Source: Atopsyche davidsoni
Taxonomy: Eukaryota > Arthropoda > Insecta > Trichoptera > Hydrobiosidae
Assembly: GCA_022113835.1 (NCBI GenBank)
Contig: JAILWY010000005.1
Span: 948,501-1,012,500 of the forward strand
Direction: 5' to 3'
Length of the DNA: 64,000 nt
Shown here: piece after piece, positions 36,510 through 48,513 of the stretch
Position numbering within the stretch: position 1 is the first letter of the stretch
How the letters are laid out: each line of letters begins with the position of its first letter
Notes under the pieces: model-generated
Told to the model about the DNA's origin: nothing
Databases searched by the model: none
What the model saw: only the letters and a program-made list of their open reading frames with translations
Position numbers and translations under genes: made by a program

Positions 36510-36890
36510 GTAAAAAAAAAAAGCTGTTACACATAAAAAAAAACGTAAGGACATACCCTGAATTCTCCCACTCGAGGCTCTCGTCGAATTTTTCGACCTA
36601 CTTATTTATCGGTATTTTTCTGCAGGCTTTATCAATACTTAAGTTTAAAAAAAAACTGTAAAATGAACGTGTGAGAAAAATAGGAGGTCTTGAATTTTTC
36701 AATTTGAATTTCAGTTGTGCATATACTTAAATAATGGGAAAGCTAATATTTCCGCAGTTGGAAAAAAGCTGTAAAATGAAACTCTGAAAAGAAGGACACA
36801 TCCTGAATTCTCCCATTTGGATTCATCGTGGGAGCCCTACCCACGTTCCCATTTGGTATATCTGCAAGCTTCATATATCTGTGCGACGCG
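36510..36890. repeat. Decayed two-unit tandem repeat, period about 245 bp
   Basis: CCTGAATTCTCCCA at 36557-36570 recurs at 36802-36815, preceded both times by AAAAAGCTGT and AGGACA words. TTTTTCTGCAGGCTTTAT near 36615 matches TATATCTGCAAGCTTCAT near 36859 at the same offset. Two ancient copies of one unit, diverged and with small indels. Confidence 0.6.
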
Positions 36891-39800
36891 CCAGTTTCCT
36901 CAGAATGGGTTTCCACACAATATAATTTACTATAGCCTGTCTGTATGAATTTTCTAAGGCGTTATTTTTATTGCGCAGAGGTGTTTTAATGTTCGGGTAA
37001 GTTCTTTATAGGCCAGGTGAGGTGCGGAATAGTTTTGTGTTTGAAAAGATATGACCTGCTATGTTCAATGATATATTTTTCTTATTTCGAAAAACGTTTT
37101 ATAAACAATAAAACTTAATAAATTACATTTTTTTTCTCATAACATTAATTAACTTGTAATGATCACTTTATCCGGAACGCATCCAGTTTCTAATAGTAAT
37201 TGTGTAAATGTTACTTCTCGCAATAATAAGTATACAAAATACGGACGCATTTCAAAGATTCACGTCATCAACATAAAAAAAATATTTAAACAATAATGAG
37301 CTTATTGGGATTCAGAAAAAAAAAGTTGTTTATAGTATAAATGACATGGCAAAAAGAAATAAATTTAAGCTGTAGGTATGTCGTACAAGCAGATTAAGGG
37401 TTGGGATATCCGTCTCCTAGCCACCCCGGCTCTAGAGTTAATAAGGGCCGGAAAAGGGAAGGGTCAGAAAGAGATACATCTTCTAACCTTAATTAACTTG
37501 TAAGACACACTGCCTTAATCTTGTTTAGCTTTTTTGTCCATCTGAAAATGATCGCTGCTTGACTACTCGGTGACGGATTAGGCAAACACCCTTCCAACGG
37601 GTGGGTGGCTTTCAATTCATAATCCTAATAAGTTAATATAACATAAGGCCATTAAATGTAAAAAAATTGATTTGATAAAAATCAGCAATTAAAACAAAGT
37701 TGTTAGAATAATTTAATGAAATTAATAATTTATTAACGAGAGATTTTTTCTCATCATTTTGAGTAAATTTGCTATGTTTTAATTTAAATTTATTGTGTAG
37801 TTTTAATAAAACGATTTTTATGTTATTTTGATTGTTTGTGAATAATTAAAGCACATCGTTTTTTTATAAATAAGGTGTTATTTTTTATTGATTATATTTC
37901 ATATTACGGACTATTAACGCCACCTAGAGTCGAGTAGCGCATTAAAAATAACGTGTTAAACCTTTAGACTGAATAGTCAAAGTTTGAGCTTTGCGGCGGT
38001 GAGTGTTGTTGCTCGCGCCGCATCGATTGCGAGGCCATTTGAGTATTTTCCCAAAACGACAGTTGGATGTGTTTTCCGCCGCCTGCCAAGAGCCGCACTA
38101 TCTAGCCGGGAACTGCACCCTTAATGGCCAATAACAGCGAGACATCTTGGACGCGAACCCAATGGGTGCTTCGGCTGATCGATGGCAGGAAGTATGCATT
38201 CGCGTATGAGACACTTCAAGTGAAGATATCATGAATCTCATATACTTTTAAACCGAGTCACACTGCTATCTTAACATTAATATAAGAACTCATATATAAT
38301 ATTATATAAAGTTTAGACAAAAACCACACAGTAAACACAAAAACCACTTTCCACTTTACACACAGTGACTCCACATCGTATCTGAAATTAAAAATTTAAC
38401 CAGTCTGTTGTGGATAATTACCTTTGAAGTAATTGATCCAAATAAGTAACAAAAACAAATAAACAGTTGCAATTGCTATGGATATTCAAAAACTAAAATT
38501 AATTTCAACAACTGAAATTTAAATCAATTGAATTAAACGATTCCATTAAATTTACAATAACGATTTTCACCTCGCTCTTATTTGTCGTTAAAATTTAACT
38601 GGTGCTAACTTGGAACGACCATTTCCACTGTAGAGTATCCAATAGCAAGAAGCCAAATAAGCAGGTTTAAATATCTCAACAGTTTGATCTTAATTAATAT
38701 ACGAATAATAATAATAAAAAAACGCAATCTGTCCGGCTATAAAGAGCCCGTTATCTGGCAGTTATTGTCCTTCGATCTTGCTTAATTAAATTTTCAGTTT
38801 TAATCTTTTTACAAACTCGGCGACAATAACGCTGTCCTCTAAACTTTCAAAGACAAGAGCAGCTTCTGGAGCCACACAAAGCCAACAAAGAAGCAGCCAG
38901 ACGTGTAAGCTGCGAGACCGTGTTACGGTTTTTCGTGTTCGTTTATAAAAACATGTAATTAAAATTAAAAATTAATAAATATATGTGTTGAATAGTTTAT
39001 TTATAATATAATCCATACCGTGTTTGTATATTAGAAAAAAGCGATCTTGACTTGATGTGTAAATCATTATGAGGTAGTTTAACGCGTTTATCCATTTAAA
39101 AAATATAGCAATCTCAAGAGGGATTGATTTAGGAATGAAAATACAATGCACAAAGAAAAAAAAAAAACTATAGTTTAAAAAACAGGTTAAGTGCATTGTC
39201 AATAACTGAAAGCTGTTTCAAGCTTTATAAGATCTGAAATCGATAAAATATAATCTTTGCTTTCCAAATTTATTTTAAAGATATTTTTATGTAAACAAAG
39301 CCTAACTTATTTATAATTTAAATTTTACGATAAATTTAATAAGAAAAGATTACAATATAAACTGGAGACAGCGTTTGTTATTTTTAAACTCAGTTTTTTT
39401 CTTTTTTTATACGTTACAAAATTGTGTTATGTTTATAAGCAAGCACTGAAATACCAGTAAGAGCTCGCTGCGCCATTTTCCTGAAAAAATACGTTGACTT
39501 AGCGCAGAGATTTTATCCCACAGAGTATTGTTATAAAACAGAATGCACTTTTCCGAGGTGGGTATGCTTGCCCCAGTACCAAGTTGTGTTACCTTGTAAC
39601 CGATTAGAACAGGTAAACTAACTCCGCTCTGTATAAAGTTAATGCATCTGTGAAGAGCATCGCTATAATATGAGGTATTCTTTATGTAAAGAAAATTTTT
39701 GCCCTGGGGTAATATTTATTTAGAGTAGAAAGTTCCGAAATATATTACCTTGTTTCATCATAATAAAACTCTCTCTTATCGTTAAGTCAATAACATAGTC

Positions 39801-42800
39801 TTTGTAGTTCTCTTATGTCACGAATCACCAAGTTCTTAAAATCTATATATCTCAAAAATTGTTGTAATCTACTAGCTATCAGCTATGCAGTAAAATAAAT
39901 TAAACCAGTCTGTCGCAAGTAACATTGAACAAGCATAAAGTTTTTCAATAGGAATTAAAAAGTCAGCTCGTGGCGCGTCGGCAGACTTGTCGGCTTTATG
40001 CTTTTGGTTTGATACCGAGTTGAGAAACATTTTTATTAGTCATTTAAATTTTGTAAAAAAAAAATGTCTAGGGTTAACTTTTAAAAGTTATGTAATTTAT
40101 AGTGGCTTTTATTTAAATTATCCTTGAAATAAACGGTACTAAAAAAAATAATGCAAAATTTACAGTTGTGCGATTATTATTATTATAAATCATTATTATC
40201 TATTTGGGCAGCACATTACGTTAAAGTCTGACATTTAAATATGTTTATCAATATTTATTTTGACATTGAACGTCCGCTGTAATCTCACTTTTTTTGTAAA
40301 AAGCTTATTAAAAGCCCTCTCTGAAGCATGTTATCAGAGCACCTTGTCGGAATTGTGAAATTTTAAAGGGCGCAGGTCATCCGCACCGCAAACGAATTTG
40401 CAACGGGGCGGAGAACAGAGAATTTTATACGTAAGGCTTGTTTTCACAGTTAACACGAAGCAAACTTACAAAATATCATTTCTGTGATAATTTTGCAGCG
40501 CTGCCTTCAAAAATAATAATTAAACTAGTAAAATGCACCCACAGAGTAAGTCGGAGCATACCGAGCCAGACTAGTTAATTTTTCTCCCACTCTGTGCTTT
40601 TTTTTTTTTTTCAGGTTTCAGGGGGTGTTTTGATATCCTCGGTGTGCATGCGACTTTATTATTACACGACGTCACGCCGTCCTGAGTAGAATTTTCATTT
40701 GCTTCCCTGCGGAGGTTGCATTTGGTTTAATTTTTATGTTGTGGTGACTCTTGAAATATAATAAAGCAAAAATGAGTCTGTAGCTCCCTCTCCTGACAAA
40801 GGTACTTTAAAAATAAACAAATATATGAATTAGATTTATTTTGTAAATAATCTTTATATTTAAATTTAAATACAAACAATCTCATAATTTATTGACGATT
40901 TTGAGATGAATCAACCTTAATTCATTTATTGTTGGGATAATTTATAATATCAACATGATTATTTTTTTGTAGAAAATTATGTAATTTTGATATAAAATTA
41001 AAAAGCTTGAGAACTTTCAAGAGGTTAAAAAATATACACTGTGATTATTAGTGTTGGTTTAGTTTTAATTATATTCTTAATAAACAGTATGCAAGCTTGT
41101 CCGTAAAATAAACTATCCTCTTTGGAAGCTTACAGAATATGAATTTGTCAACCTGAATTATTTGCGCACTGAAAAATTCGTTTTCCGAACGTAAAGCCTA
41201 CTTTCCTGACAGTATTATTTTATGGAATTTTAATTCTGTTCCCTGCGCGGAGCCTAATTTCACACTGTAATGGAAAACTTGCAAAAAACGCTAAGGGTGT
41301 GTTCTTGGAGAACCTATAATAGCAAGAGGTATGTTACTGAAAAACTGTAGAGTGGTATTTGTTTAATTCCTAAATTTATGAATAAGATCCAAGAATACAA
41401 ACCATTGAGTTAATTATTATAAACCATTAATATTTTAAAAGCAACAATGATATCCTAGACATACACAAAAATAAAATAAAATCTATTGGTAATTAGATGA
41501 AAAGTTGTACGTGATTATTCGGATTAAAAATAATTTTGGAAATGTACGTTTTTTATCACTTATTTTTTTATAGTACATATATGTATTTTTGAATGATTTA
41601 AAAATATAAGATTAATTATAAAAACAAAGTAATATTAATATTAAAATAAGAAAATAAACTTTTGAATCGTGTTACATAACCATTTATGTGTTTCAACTAC
41701 CTCTTTACGTTATCGAAAATCCAATGTGTTATTTCCTACGTTCCTTTCAGCCCCCAACAGAGGGTAGTGTATTAATTAAGAGGAATTTGTCCGACACAGG
41801 AAGGGGGTGGCTTGTGTTCTGTCCAGAAAGGTGAGATTATTCCGTTTTGTGACTTTTCGGGTTAAAATAACAAGGGAAATGTTTCGTTCCTATCTGACTT
41901 TTTTGCAGCTTTGTTGGCCTCTTTGTGATTATAGGCTAAACGCTGAAGGGGTATTTGTAGTCTGACGTAACAAGTTGATCGAATTATATTATTTGTCATA
42001 TAAATTATTATTTGTTTATAATAAATTGATCCTATTTTTTTCCCCACGCGGGTTTATTGTGAATATAATATGATATTGGGTAATCAATTCACACGTGAAA
42101 CGACGAGAAAAGTTCTTGATTTTTTTTGCAAGACAAGTGGAATTCAAACCAATAGCTTTATGCATATTAACCTATTAATAAATGAGTACACCGGTTCCTC
42201 AATTTCAAAAAATAGTTCAAATGAGTGGATCGCCGAGCCATAATAATCATGAAGGTATAGGATCGAATGGGCTGTGTAAATTGGTTGCCCAAATATTGTA
42301 AACGCAATATATTTATATGGGTTTAAAATGTGGATTTATAAATTATATTATGGCAGCGTTTTTACTAATAAATAATATGACACAAATAATCATAAGTTAT
42401 AAAAAATATAGTGGTATAAAAAAAACATGTAAAACACATGCAATATTTTTAAAGTTTTTCAGGAATTACATTCAGCTAGACCTCGTAGTATTTTTTCAGA
42501 GTCGGTTAATTATTCAGAAGCTCTGGACCCGAGAAATTCAACCCTGTTATTTTAGCGAATAATAAAATGCTGCTCGTACTCTTTTAGTAATTTTAATAAG
42601 GGAAGTGAGAAATGATGGAGCCGTGTAACAATTGTGGAATTTTATGTTAAGGGATGCATTTGAAGGAAGACGGGGGAGTTTGTAAACGATACCAAATTAA
42701 ATATACGTTACTCGATTCTTCAAAATTAATTTTGAGCATATATTTATTCTTAACTGAATATGAAAATACAATGAAGTATATATTTCATGATCTAACTTTA

Positions 42801-43514
42801 TTAGAAACATTATTTTATAACAAAAGCTCGTTTTAGTGAATTAGTAAGCTTAGCGAAATGTACATATATTTTTATAAAATCAAATCAATATTATTTAAGT
42901 AATAAAATAAAAAAATGTAAATTGGTATAAAAATTATTTTCAAATTCACCACCCAGAAATACTGAAATCATAAAAATATAGATTTGCTATTCAGTATTTT
43001 TAACATATAGTCATCCAATTCATAAATGTTTATGAATATTAAACTAAACAAATTAAAAATATTACTGAGAAACAATTTCTGTGCATAAATATTATAAAAT
43101 GAGAAACATTAGGGTACTCGACAAGAAATATTACTGAAAGCATTGAATTATACAAGTTGCGGCTTTTGTAAATAAGGGTGGGTAACTATGTTGGATCATT
43201 CATAGGGGTCGAGCCATGGATATGTAAAGGGTGGATAATACATAAATCCCCTAAGGAATATTTAATGATTATGAGGCTGAATATGATATCAATTATTCAC
43301 AAAGAAATATTTTTAATAATGTGGGGATAATGAAATTTAATAATACATTCATTTGGGCAGTATTTTGAAAGAATCTATTTCTAATATCAATGAATATTTG
43401 CACGAAACATGAACTGTTTCAATAAACACAATTTTGCTAAATATGTAATTTTTAAAAAAAATAGCTACATGTCTTTAAATATCTACTAAAAATCTGGCAG
43501 TCAAATATATTATA
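36891..43514. other. AT-rich non-coding DNA with islands and a SINE-like head
   Basis: Islands at about 37385-37620, 37985-38215, 38815-38940, 40340-40440, 40545-40800 and 41745-41840. A tRNA-like pair of polymerase III boxes is visible: TGGCGCGTCGG at 39971-39981 and GGTTTGATACC at 40006-40016, spacing typical of a SINE head. GCCACCTAG at 37919-37927 resembles a CTCF core on the reverse strand. No protein-coding exon was recognised. Confidence 0.5.
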
Positions 43515-44042
43515 CAGGGTGTCCAAAAAGAGTATCGGGTATTTGTTTTAGTGACCGTTTGGAAATTTTTGGGGCCAGAGTTACAGGAGTTTCGAGGTTT
43601 CAACTCAAGAACGTTGCCATACATCCAATCTATCAATTGAAGCAGTTATCGAATTATTCCCTTATAAGGTCATTTCAAGTAGAGGTAACATCAACTGGCC
43701 TCCCAGAAGCCCCGACCTTAGCCCTTTTGACTATTTCGTAGGAGGATACCTTAAAAGTAGGGTTTATGAGAATAATCCGACGAACCTATTGGAATTGAAA
43801 CAAAACGTCAGGTCAGAAATGGCAGCAATATCGAGGGCTATGTGTCAGCGTGTTATCAGCAATCATTGTTCCATATTAGAAGAGTGCCAGCAGCATAACC
43901 GTCACCATTTGGATAACATCATCTTTTTGAAATAATTTTCCATTATTTGTTCTTATAATCAACAATAGAAAAAATACTTGATTACAAATAGTTTTTGTTT
44001 TACTGAACTAACAAATACCCGATGCTCTTTTTGGACACACGT
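43515..44042 (+). mobile_element. Internally deleted mariner-like element
   Basis: A 528 bp element with inverted termini of about 33 bp: GTGTCCAAAAAGAG at 43519-43532 (followed by TATCGGGTATTTGTT) and its mirror near 44010-44038, with a single mismatch over the inner 29 bases. TA dinucleotides flank both ends (43513-43514 and 44043-44044), the target-site duplication expected for IS630/Tc1/mariner elements. Inside is only the C-terminal third of a transposase, so the element lost the rest by internal deletion and is not autonomous. Confidence 0.9.
43606..43935 (+). pseudogene. Mariner-like transposase, C-terminal fragment
   Basis: An open frame ending in TAA at 43933-43935 encodes the end of a DDE transposase of the insect mariner superfamily. 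Visible words in order: QERCHTSN (the position of QDG-x-x-CHT in intact relatives, here without its catalytic Asp), the ELFPYKVISSRG block, the signature NWPPRSPDLSPFDYF with the presumed third catalytic Asp at 43714-43716, GGYLKSRVYENNP, and a C-terminal HHLDNIIFLK corresponding to the family's GGHL-x-DIIF ending. The usual LWGY is VGGY here. The DNA-binding domain and first catalytic Asp are missing. There is no frameshift in this segment. Confidence 0.9.
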
Positions 44043-44044
44043 TA

Positions 44045-47000
44045 TTTGACACTTGTCAAATGCATTTGATTTACCAATGATAACTTTATATGAGAAGCTA
44101 CTTATTTTAGATAGCTTTTACCTGTCTTAGTATGTTTATTTTTAATATTTATGATAATTAAAATATACTTATGACAGTTATATCACCTGGTTGTTGCGGC
44201 TAGACGCCGCTATTCTTTCAGTCAAAGTAAAAATTGTTTTATGTGTATCGATTACTCAGGAATAAATTGTTCATTGATTTAACTGCGTATTTACCAAAGA
44301 ATAAATATTTTTTTAGAGGTTTTTTTACGGATGAAAAAACCTTTAAAAACTGTGACTTCGTTTCGGCTAGCGGACGTGTGACAGAGCCGAATGAGTTATT
44401 TGTCTGCCTCTGAAAAAGCTCTGGCAGGGCCGCGGGATAGCTCATCCCCGCGAGCCACAGAGCTGCATCTGTCGCTGTTATTCATAAAGCTTTGATGAAA
44501 CTTCAGCTGGCCATCCATTATGCAATCATCCTCGAATGGATTTCAGATCACCGAGTCTCTTGTAATGTCAACTATATATAATGATGTGAATATGTGTAAA
44601 TAACTAACCTTTTACATATGAATTAAAATGTTTAAAATCTAAATTACAAAAATGCTTGATGCTTTATACACAGAACCTATTTTACAAGTCATATAACCTC
44701 GGTAACTTTGTATATATTTGGTCCCGTGGATGTGCAAGGGTGTAATTCATACGAAGTTGGAACCGAGGCTGTAATTTTAATAAGTCCCGCGAGAATCGAA
44801 GCGGAGAACTTCTACTTTTCGCCCCATTGAGTAACAAATCGGCGGTAGAATCAGTTACCGAAATGTTCCTTGAATGTAGTAAACCCATCTAAGAGTAAAA
44901 GCTAAGAACCATTTCAGTCAGATTATTAAAAAAAAAAGTATAAAATATTACTAGTAATATTATTAATAACCATAATTTGATTCGGTTTCTTGGGTATTGC
45001 GCTGCTTGAGGTTTTCATTCTTCCGTCGTTTTGGTCCCCGTGCTGCTGGGATAATTTCAGGGATTTTAAAAACAAAACTTGAAGATAGTCCAGCACAGAA
45101 CACGCTTGCCAAAGCCTACAAATATACCTATAAATACTAAACACATTTAAAATACAAAAAAATACATATAGAACCATCTGTTGCTTTATAAAATTTTTAA
45201 ACCAAAAAGTTATAAAACCCATTTGTGTACAAACCACAAAACCGTATGCTCTAAAAGCAGGCAGTATACAAGGGTGGCAAAAAGCAGCGAAAAAAAAACT
45301 ACCCTTATATCACATTACCGATAATAAAGGCACATTAGCAGAGCAGTGACGAGTGCCGCTTTGACTCGCGCTTCCTGTCGCTATGAAAGTCTCATTATAG
45401 AATGAGTGTATTGCGCTTTGGTAACAGGTTGTGCGGTCGTTTGGGATATTTATTATTTTTGTTCGAGTGTTGCTAGTGTAAAAAATAAATCATGCTTGGT
45501 AATGGCACTTATACACATGTCAATAGATATTTATTACCGATTTTTTTTCTTTTTATCTCTTTTAAAATCTCGTCGAAAATACTTTGTATATATTCGAACA
45601 TCCAAACACAAAAGAGATAGTGTAAGTGAAAACACAAATTCAAAAAAAATATATTCAAAATTACGCGAATATTCAGTTTCAATATAAGTTATGTACAAAT
45701 ATAGTAAAAACACTAATGAATAATTTAATTAAAACAGAAAATTATTTTTTTACAAGGGTTATTAAAAAAAAGAAAGATAAAGTTTTTTATTTGGAGAAAT
45801 TATATAAAATATATTTTATGATATTCAGTTAATAAAATTTTGGACTTGCATATTGCGATTTAAATTCTCATTTTTGTAGAAAGTATTCGTAGAGCTGTGG
45901 GTTGATTACTTAAAAATACTATAAAAGTACACCATGAATCTGTTTGGATGAGAAGTTCGAATTATATACATTGGAATTTTTTTAGCAAACGTTGCTTAAA
46001 ACGGAAAAAAACCGTTGCTTTGGGTGAAAATATCCACCTAGATAACGAAATATAGAATACAAAGAAAATATTTATAGTATGATTTAAATTTTTATTAAAA
46101 GTATATTCTCTTTCAAAATTCTAAAGAAGTCATTACTGTGATGCCGGCTTTAAAATTTTCTCCCGAGGTGATGCATCGTTATTTAAAGGAAATAATTAAA
46201 TGGAAAATGCAAACAATGGAGGCGGGATACAATGAAATTCTCAACATTGCAGTTAATGCTAGAAAATATATTATTTTCAATTTAAAAAGAATAAAAATTT
46301 TAATTGTGGTGTTTAAACAATAAAAATATTTTTTCAATGGTTTTAAATTTAAATGTATTTTAAGCATCGTTTAGTGCAACTGTTTTGTTACCAAATGAAC
46401 TCATCTTCTAGTATTAACAATGATGTTTTTATAATGTTGACAGTTTGTATGTGTATTAAGAAAACAAATAAATCTAGCTCTGTGTCCATGATAGAAAAAA
46501 ATAGACACGCGAGTAACGACTAAATGTAATTTAAAAAACTAAGCATATAATGTTAATAAGTTGGATATTAATATCCATTATTAAAAATGAAAAGTAATGT
46601 TAAATTGGGGAATATTATTAAATCACAATATTTTTTTTTTTTTAAGAAATCTAGTTTTAAAGTATTTAATAAAAATGATTAAATAGATTTCAATTTTTAC
46701 TTTATAATCATAAACAGTAAATATTTCGAACAAATTTATTTTCAACAGGTTTCAACAAATCTATAAAGAAATAGAAAACGTATTTCATATATAATCGAAT
46801 TGTAACTCAAAGCGCAGATTCTGTACCGACATCAAGGCAACAATACAAAGCGGAACTACTGACTTCCTGCTGGTATATTAAAGGAGGAGACAAGATGGCG
46901 ACCAGACCCGACACGTGTCCGGTGTGTGAGCGCCTGGTACACCACAAAGGAAACGGAGTAATTGAGTTTTCCATAGACTACACACATCCCTATAGCCGTT

Positions 47001-47822
47001 TTTCAATAACCTACCCTTTACTATTTAGACTTTCGACTGACAGAATTTGAATAATACACTGCAATGTTATTTGATTTCACTATTGTCACATACAGTGTAT
47101 TGTGCGAGCAAAAGGTCGTAAACATAAGGTTATATCATTATATTAGTAAAATATAGTTTTATTGTTAAATTCAAAATCTACAAAACAAATAAAATTGTAC
47201 TCAAAGTTTGTACTATTTTTTTATATAATCAAAACATAAACTTTGGTGTACAACCGTAATTATTTCCAAACCAAGTACTCAAGTGCCATTTGGAAACATT
47301 TGAGATATATTCCAGCCATTATGTGTTCTGTATTCATTCACGTATCAATTGCAAGAGCTACTGAAGAATGTATTGATAATAAATAAAATAAAAAAATATT
47401 TTATTATTGATATAACGTATCTTTTTATTACGTACTATGCTCGATTTATAATTAAACTAGTTTATGGTGAAAGCTTTGGCTATTCTTCATTTTATTAATA
47501 TAAAATAAACAAAAGCACTTCCGGGCGTTGATCCTCAGTATCATATCAGAATCTGGTGGCTTTGTGACTTTACTAATGAAATTCACCTTTATTATGTTGT
47601 GTTTGGCCACATGATATTATATGTGATTGTTTAATTTCCACAAGTTCCTTTAGAAATTTATCTACATCAAACTATGATACAATACTGTACTAAGCAAGCA
47701 ATATAAATAATAGTTGTTTCATTATTATTTGTATTTGAAGTAAGTTTATTTATAAACTAGAAGTTATTTGTTTTGGTTCATGTGGGAAAAAAATCGGATC
47801 ACAACATTTTTGCTTTCTAGTC
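44045..47822. other. AT-rich non-coding DNA with islands
   Basis: Islands at about 44330-44560 (CTTTGATG TCF-like, TTATGCAAT C/EBP-like), 44690-44890 and 46820-46985. The last contains CAAGATGGCGACC (46891-46903), YY1-like, overlapping an ATG at 46895 that opens a 51-codon frame (MATRPDTCPVCERL then a tail ending before TGA). Its CPVC could be half a zinc knuckle, but there is no second pair. I do not call it a gene. Confidence 0.45.
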
Positions 47823-47838
47823 TTAATATATGCTATAT

Positions 47839-48497
47839 AATATAATGAAATAAGTAAACTTTTTATTTATATCTTCACATTGAGTTTATTTTATTATTTG
47901 CATTACTAGTTTCGACCTTATAACCAGGTCATCATCAGATGCACGACTTAAACTAGCAAAATATAGAAATAACATATGCTTAAATACAAATAACAGGATA
48001 CTGGTAACAATAAAATTTTTGGCAAAATAGGTGAGGGTTATACAATTAGTTAAAATTAGAGGAGGGTTATACAATTAATTAAGTTTATGGACAACAAAGT
48101 TTTAATTAGTGTTTGTCAAACAAGTAAAAATAATAATAAAATATTATTTATTTATTTATTATTATTTTTACTTGTTTGACAAACACTAATTAAAACTTTG
48201 TTGTCCATAAACTTAATTAATTGTATAACCCTCCTCTAATTTTAACTAATTGTATAACCCTCACCTATTTTGCCAAAAATTTTATTGTTACCAGTATCCT
48301 GTTATTTGTATTTAAGCATATGTTATTTCTATATTTTGCTAGTTTAAGTCGTGCATCTGATGATGACCTGGTTATAAGGTCGAAACTAGTAATGCAAATA
48401 ATAAAATAAACTCAATGTGAAGATATAAATAAAAAGTTTACTTATTTCATTATATTAATGGATCTTCACCATGCAAATGCCTTGTCCCTCAACAACA
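47839..48497. mobile_element. 0.6-kb near-perfect palindromic retroposon with two hammerhead-like motifs
   Basis: Two arms of about 305 bp (47841-48147 and 48148-48454) are nearly exact reverse complements, so identical 62-codon frames appear on opposite strands at 47886-48074 and 48221-48409. TTAATATATGCTATAT occurs at 47823-47838 and 48498-48513, a 16 bp target-site duplication that fixes the element ends. The right arm continues past the palindrome with GGATCTTCACCATG and ends CCCTCAACAACA, shared with the 62.8 kb copy. Each arm carries TGCAT, CTGATGA, a stem, GAAACTAGTA and ATGCA (plus strand 48352-48396; minus strand 47943-47899). The long variable duplication implies target-primed reverse transcription, and the inverted architecture recalls Penelope-like elements. 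No reverse transcriptase is present. Confidence 0.85.
48352..48396 (+). ncRNA. Hammerhead-ribozyme-like motif
   Basis: Stem I TGCAT (48352-48356) pairs with ATGCA (48392-48396). The core reads CTGATGA (48357-48363), then stem II GACCT (48365-48369) with AGGTC (48377-48381), then GAAA (48382-48385), palindromic ACTAGT and a GTA triplet (48389-48391) where cleavage would occur. One extra T (48364) between CTGATGA and stem II departs from the classical hammerhead, and stem III is only two pairs unless two copies pair through ACTAGT. It may be an inactive or variant ribozyme. Confidence 0.4.
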
Positions 48498-48513
48498 TTA
48501 ATATATGCTATAT

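Noticed and set aside
47886..48409. Identical 62-codon frames on opposite strands as a gene pair
   Set aside because: They are the two arms of a palindromic element; the sequence is AT-rich and unlike any protein family.
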